64,000 bases of DNA. It comes from Streptomyces chumphonensis (GTDB lineage: Bacteria; Actinomycetota; Actinomycetes; Streptomycetales; Streptomycetaceae). The position numbers were made by a program, and so were the translations under genes. The stretch lies in the NCBI RefSeq assembly GCF_014779715.1, contig NZ_JACXYU010000003.1:372001-436000 (forward strand). The letters run 5' to 3'. Below, piece after piece: positions 60,786 to 64,000 of this stretch (the stretch's first letter is position 1; every line of letters begins with the position of its first letter). A model generated the notes under the pieces. That model ran no database searches. It had not been told where the DNA came from and was given only the letters and a program-made list of their open reading frames with translations.

Positions 60786-61499
60786 ATGAGCGAGCCCCAG
60801 TCCCGGAAACTCGTCTCGGTGCGGGAGCACTTGCGTGATCAGGTGGCCAATGCCCTCCGGGCCGCACTGATCGCGGGCGAACTGCAGCCCGGGACCGTCT
60901 ACTCCGCCCCCGCGTTGGCCGCCGAGTACGGGGTCTCCGCGACCCCCGTGCGGGAGGCCATGCTGGACCTGGCGCGCGAAGGGCTGGTCGAGCCGGTGCG
61001 CAACAAGGGTTTCCGCGTCACCGAACTGTCCGAGCGTGACCTCGACGAGTTCACCGAGATCCGCGCCCTGATCGAGATCCCGACCGTGGGCGAGGTGACG
61101 AGGTCGGTTCCCCGCGAGCGGCTGGAGGCCCTCCGCCCGGTGGCCGAGGAGATCGTGGCCGCCGCGCGAGCCGGTGACCTCATCGGCTACCTGGAGGCCG
61201 ACCGACGCTTCCACCTCGGACTGCTCTCCCTCGCCGGCAACGCCCGGCTCGTCGAGACGGTGAGTGACCTGCGTAAACGCTCCCGGCTCTACGGCCTCAC
61301 CGAACTCGCCGAAGCCGGGATGCTGGTGGCCTCGGCCGAGGAGCACGCCGAGCTGCTGGATCTCATGATCGCCGGGGACGCCGCCGCGGCCGAGGGGCAC
61401 ATGCGCCGACACCTGTCCCACGTGCGTTCCCTGTGGGCCGCGAGGAAGCGGGACGAACCCCGACGCACGCCGCCGTCCCGGCGGCTGGGCGCCCGCTGA
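60786..61499 (+). CDS. GntR family regulator (FadR subfamily)
   Basis: A 237-residue regulator with an N-terminal winged helix (about 10-75; LAAEYGVSATPVREAMLDLAREGLVEPVRNKGFRV) and a helical FCD domain (about 90-220) with DLDEFTEIRALIEIP and the metal/ligand His in RRFHLGLLSLAGN. It is most likely the local repressor of hydroxyproline and collagen use, with hydroxyproline or a pathway intermediate as ligand. ATG 60786 has GGAGGG upstream. It is encoded downstream of the catabolic operon and convergent with the aminopeptidase gene. Confidence 0.9.
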   Translation: MSEPQSRKLVSVREHLRDQVANALRAALIAGELQPGTVYSAPALAAEYGVSATPVREAMLDLAREGLVEPVRNKGFRVTELSERDLDEFTEIRALIEIPTVGEVTRSVPRERLEALRPVAEEIVAAARAGDLIGYLEADRRFHLGLLSLAGNARLVETVSDLRKRSRLYGLTELAEAGMLVASAEEHAELLDLMIAGDAAAAEGHMRRHLSHVRSLWAARKRDEPRRTPPSRRLGAR

Positions 61500-61577
61500 C
61501 CCTCACCGGTCCGCAGGGGCGGGCACGCACGGCGGGGGGCGGCCGCGACGGCGCACGCCCCGCCGACAGCGGCCGCC

Positions 61578-63041
61578 TCAGCCCTCCAACAGCGTGCCCA
61601 TCCACTCCTCGACGCCGTCCGCGGTCCGGGGGAGGGCGGACGACATCAACCGCGCTCCGTCCCCGGTGATCACCAGGTCGTCCTCGATACGCACGCCCAT
61701 GCCCCGCAACTCGACGGGCAGGGTCTCGTCGTCGGGTTGCAGGTACAGCCCCGGCTCGACGGTCAGGACCTGCCCCTCCTCCAGTACGCCTTCGACGTAG
61801 GCGTCGGCCCGCGCCCTGGCGCAGTCGTGGACGTCCATGCCGAGCATGTGGCCGCTGCCGCACAGGGTGTAGCGACGGTGGAGGCCGCTGTCCCCGGCCA
61901 GTTCGTCCAGGGGCGCCTTGAGCACCCCCCACTCGCGCAGCCCTTCGGCGATCACCCGCATCGCCGCGCGGTGGAAGTCCCGGAACGGAACGCCCGGACG
62001 CAGCGCGGCGATACCGGCCTCCTGGGCCGCGAGGACCAGTTCGTAGACCTGCCGCTGCACCGGGGAGAAGCGCCCTGAGAGGGGCAGGGTGCGGGTGATG
62101 TCGGCGGTGTACAGGGTGTCGGTCTCGACGCCCGCGTCCAGCAGCAGAAGCTGGGAGGGGTCCAGCGGCCCGTCGTTGCGCACCCAGTGCAGTACGCAGG
62201 CATGGGCTCCCGCGGCCGCGATCGTCTCGTAGCCCGTGCCGTTGCCCTCGGCGCGGGCCCGCAGGTTGAAGACGCCCTCGACCCATCGCTCACCACGGGG
62301 ATGCCGCAGGGCCCGGGGCAGGGCCCGCACCACGTCCTCGAAGCCCTCGGTGGTGTGATCCACCGCGAGTTGGAGTTGTTCGACCTCCCACGCCTCCTTG
62401 ACCAGGCGCAGTTCGGACAGGCAGGCGGCGAGTTCCCTCTCCCGCAGCCGCTCCGCCTCGCCGGAGGTCCGGGTCGCGACGAGAGCGTCGACGGCGCCGT
62501 CGACACCGGTCAGCGTCCGGGTGGGCGGCTGGGGCCCCGACAGCGTTCCGGGCAGCTCGTCGAGGTGGCGGCACTCGATACCCGTCAGTGCTTCCGCCTC
62601 CGCCAGGTCGGGGCGGGGCCCGACCCAGAACTCGCCGTAGCGGCGGTCGCGGTAGAACTCCTCCCCCGTCCGCGGGGAGCGCGGCCGCAGATAGAGCACC
62701 GCATGGTGCCCCCGGGGCCCGGACGGTTCCATGAGGAGCACGTTGTCGGGCTGGTCCTCGCCGGTGAGACCGGTCAGCCAGGCGTAGGCGGTGTGCGGGC
62801 GGAAGTGGTGGTCGCAGTCGTTGGACCGGGTGGTCAGCCGCCCGGCCGGCAGGACGAGCCGCTCGCCGGGGAAGTGCGCGGACAGGCGGGCCCGGCGGCC
62901 CAGGGTGGCGCCGCCGCGGGGAGCGCGCACGGCGTGGTCCACGGGGGACGGAGCCCAGCCACCGCTCATGAACGACGCCAGGGCGGGGGAGACCGGCAGG
63001 TCGTGGCTGCCGGTGGTGATGCGGGCCGAGGGTGGGGTCAT
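61578..63041 (-). CDS. M24 family aminopeptidase P (Xaa-Pro aminopeptidase)
   Basis: A 487-residue enzyme with the five metal ligands of M24B peptidases: Asp302 (LLLDAG), Asp314 (TADITRT), His398 (GSGHMLGMDVHD), Glu429 (VEPGLYL) and Glu453 (RIEDDLV). The N-terminal ~180 residues form the creatinase-like N domain. It removes the first residue from peptides whose second residue is Pro, and probably hydroxyproline, so it fits downstream of collagenase action. The ATG has GGAG upstream. It faces the gntR gene and has the motif at 63073-63087 before it. Confidence 0.92.
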   Translation of the reverse strand: MTPPSARITTGSHDLPVSPALASFMSGGWAPSPVDHAVRAPRGGATLGRRARLSAHFPGERLVLPAGRLTTRSNDCDHHFRPHTAYAWLTGLTGEDQPDNVLLMEPSGPRGHHAVLYLRPRSPRTGEEFYRDRRYGEFWVGPRPDLAEAEALTGIECRHLDELPGTLSGPQPPTRTLTGVDGAVDALVATRTSGEAERLRERELAACLSELRLVKEAWEVEQLQLAVDHTTEGFEDVVRALPRALRHPRGERWVEGVFNLRARAEGNGTGYETIAAAGAHACVLHWVRNDGPLDPSQLLLLDAGVETDTLYTADITRTLPLSGRFSPVQRQVYELVLAAQEAGIAALRPGVPFRDFHRAAMRVIAEGLREWGVLKAPLDELAGDSGLHRRYTLCGSGHMLGMDVHDCARARADAYVEGVLEEGQVLTVEPGLYLQPDDETLPVELRGMGVRIEDDLVITGDGARLMSSALPRTADGVEEWMGTLLEG

Positions 63042-63072
63042 GCCAGCTCCGGGGTGTGAGGGACAGCGGTAA

Positions 63073-63087
63073 TGCAATGTTACATTG
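63073..63087. promoter_or_regulatory. GntR-type operator before the aminopeptidase P gene
   Basis: TGCAATGTTACATTG contains the perfect dyad CAATGT-T-ACATTG and lies 31 bases before the ATG of the minus-strand peptidase gene. It is the most symmetrical member of the family of sites around the hydroxyproline locus and a good reference for the consensus. Confidence 0.65.
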
Positions 63088-63270
63088 TTATGGCACTCGC
63101 CATGAAGGGCTCACCGCGCCGCAAACGGACCCCGCCGCGCCGGAGGGCAGGAGGGGCCGGTCCCCCGTGACGCCTGGGCCGCGGTGTCCGACGAGGGCGA
63201 CGTCGCGCCGGGTGCCGTAGGCGGAGTGCTCCACCTCGCACGCCTCCCGTGAGGGCTGCCCTGTCTCCGC

Positions 63271-63645
63271 TCAGGCTTCCCCCGGCCCGGTCAGGATCGT
63301 GCCCATGGCGGCGAGCACGGACGGCTCGACCCGGTAGTACACCCAGGTGCCGCGCCGCTCGGAGGTGAGCAGCCCGGCCTCCTTCAGCTTCTTCAGGTGG
63401 TGGGAGACCGTGGGTGGGGAGACGCCCACGTCGGGGATGTCGCAGACGCAGGTCTCCCCGGCCTCGTGCGAGGCCACGGCGGAGAACAGCCGCAGGCGCA
63501 CCGGATCGCCGAGCGCTCTGAACATCCGGGACGCCGCCTCGGCCTCCTCGGCGTTCATCAGGCGCTCGGTCAGTGGCGGGCAGCAGGGCGCCACGGCCCG
63601 ACCGCTCGGGGATTCCAGGAGGGGCAGCGCCCCGTTATTCGACAT
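63271..63645 (-). CDS. ArsR/SmtB family metalloregulator
   Basis: A 124-residue winged-helix repressor. The alpha-3 site ETCVCDI (Cys66, Cys68) matches the arsenic-sensing ELCVCDL motif; PTVSHHLKKLKEAGLL is the recognition helix and RRGTWVYYRVEP the wing. An extra CC pair lies at 21-22. It probably represses an arsenic or metal resistance gene outside the window. The ATG at 63645 has no ribosome binding site, and the upstream dyad covers it, so a leaderless message is likely; an ATG at residue 30 is possible. Confidence 0.87.
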   Translation of the reverse strand: MSNNGALPLLESPSGRAVAPCCPPLTERLMNAEEAEAASRMFRALGDPVRLRLFSAVASHEAGETCVCDIPDVGVSPPTVSHHLKKLKEAGLLTSERRGTWVYYRVEPSVLAAMGTILTGPGEA

Positions 63646-63655
63646 ACATCTATGT
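63642..63655. promoter_or_regulatory. Dyad at the arsR start, possible operator
   Basis: ACATA (63642-63646) pairs with TATGT (63651-63655) across four bases and covers the arsR start codon on the minus strand. Autorepression by binding here is plausible; the site is short and evidence is weak. Confidence 0.4.
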
Positions 63656-64000
63656 TGACAGATATCGAACTACTAGGGGAGGGGCTACACCGCCGCCAGA
63701 ACCAGAACCGCCACGCACCGCCGCGTGTCGATGACCCGATCCAGGAGGACGATGGCGTACGCGCGGGCATGCGACGGCAGCGCTCCGGTGTACCGGCACC
63801 CGGCACGGAACCAGGCCCCGCCGCACCCCTCTCCTCACCTCCCGGCGCTGGTGGCCACGCACGGAGAGCGGTGGGGCGAACTCCGCCGTCCTCACCGGTC
63901 TGCCGGTCTCCTCGGTTGCTGAGGAGACACACACGAAGGGATCCGGGCGGACACACGGGGAAGGCCGCCAACACGGGCACCGTCTCGTCCGCGCGGCGCC
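63646..64000. other. End of window, no secure gene
   Basis: This 355-base stretch follows the arsR start. It holds one short plus-strand frame with a good ribosome binding site (63752-63922) and no recognised product. A minus-strand reading that ends at 63685 gives a plausible-looking tail (AYAIVLLDRVIDTRR) but lacks a start. The gene regulated by the ArsR protein may begin beyond 64000. Confidence 0.4.
63752..63922 (+). CDS. Possible small protein, unrecognised
   Basis: A 56-residue frame starting at ATG 63752 with a strong AGGAGGA six bases upstream and ending in LLGC. It is rich in His, Pro and Arg and matches no family I know. The ribosome binding site is the main support; third-position GC is lower than in secure neighbours. 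It may be a leader peptide for a downstream gene. Confidence 0.25.
   Translation: MAYARACDGSAPVYRHPARNQAPPHPSPHLPALVATHGERWGELRRPHRSAGLLGC

Noticed and set aside
63655..63676. TTGACA followed by TACTAG as a plus-strand promoter
   Set aside because: The spacing is only about 10 bases, too short for a sigma-70-type promoter.
63685..63840. Minus-strand reading ending AYAIVLLDRVIDTRRCVAVLVLAAV-like tail
   Set aside because: Under 50 codons, closed upstream by a stop and without a start codon or ribosome binding site.
1..64000. CRISPR arrays, tRNA or rRNA genes, insertion sequences, attachment sites
   Set aside because: No repeat-spacer pattern, cloverleaf or transposase was seen; the only tandem repeat array noted is the 21-bp one, plus short regulatory repeats.

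Overview
The window is high-GC actinobacterial DNA, most probably Streptomyces or a close relative. The signs are strong third-position GC, many GTG starts and GTGA/ATGA gene overlaps, two SARP regulators with ATPase domains, a class III lanthipeptide synthetase, secreted chitinases behind a DasR-type site, and a complete set of hydroxyproline-degradation genes. I see no tRNA, rRNA, insertion sequence or CRISPR array. Natural-product and secreted-enzyme genes dominate.

Layout. 1-7.3 kb: tail of an acyl-CoA dehydrogenase, a GAF/PAS/SpoIIE phosphatase, a double DUF1540 protein, a methyltransferase, an MMPL exporter with a divergent MarR regulator, and an XRE regulator. 7.4-16.0 kb (minus strand): a tightly overlapped operon of SARP, radical SAM enzyme, heme-oxygenase-like iron enzyme, a cysteine-free 77-aa putative precursor, a class III nucleotide cyclase fused to an AAA/STAND ATPase, an intracellular subtilase and a GAF protein. 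16.2-20.5 kb (plus strand): a class III lanthipeptide locus with a labionin-type precursor, LanKC and an MFS exporter. 20.7-26.7 kb: an ImmA/IrrE and MAB_1171c-like pair, an endonuclease/exonuclease/phosphatase-family membrane protein, a vWA protein, a caspase-like protein that has lost its catalytic residues, and an unknown protein. 27.0-30.9 kb: two GH18 chitinases.

31.2-51.1 kb: a linear azol(in)e-containing peptide locus. A 57-aa precursor with a tail made almost only of Ser, Thr and Cys (plus strand) faces an 11-gene minus-strand operon: secreted small protein, SARP, leader-binding protein, YcaO, SagB dehydrogenase, split LanB-type dehydratase, M50 protease, ABC exporter and a second YcaO. 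An M20 amidohydrolase and a LuxR-type regulator flank the precursor.

51.4-63.0 kb: a collagen and hydroxyproline utilisation locus. A secreted M9 collagenase degrades collagen and an M24 aminopeptidase P-like enzyme frees N-terminal residues before Pro/Hyp. The racemase-family epimerase, a three-part D-hydroxyproline dehydrogenase, a DapA-family deaminase and an aldehyde dehydrogenase then take hydroxyproline to 2-oxoglutarate. A GntR regulator sits among them, and a similar AT-rich motif lies upstream of the collagenase, the first oxidase gene, gntR and the peptidase, which suggests one regulon. The window ends with an ArsR-family repressor.

The strongest candidates for something undescribed are the radical-SAM / iron-enzyme / cyclase-ATPase / subtilase operon (7.4-14.1 kb) and the dual-YcaO peptide cluster with its Ser/Thr/Cys-only core (34-51 kb).
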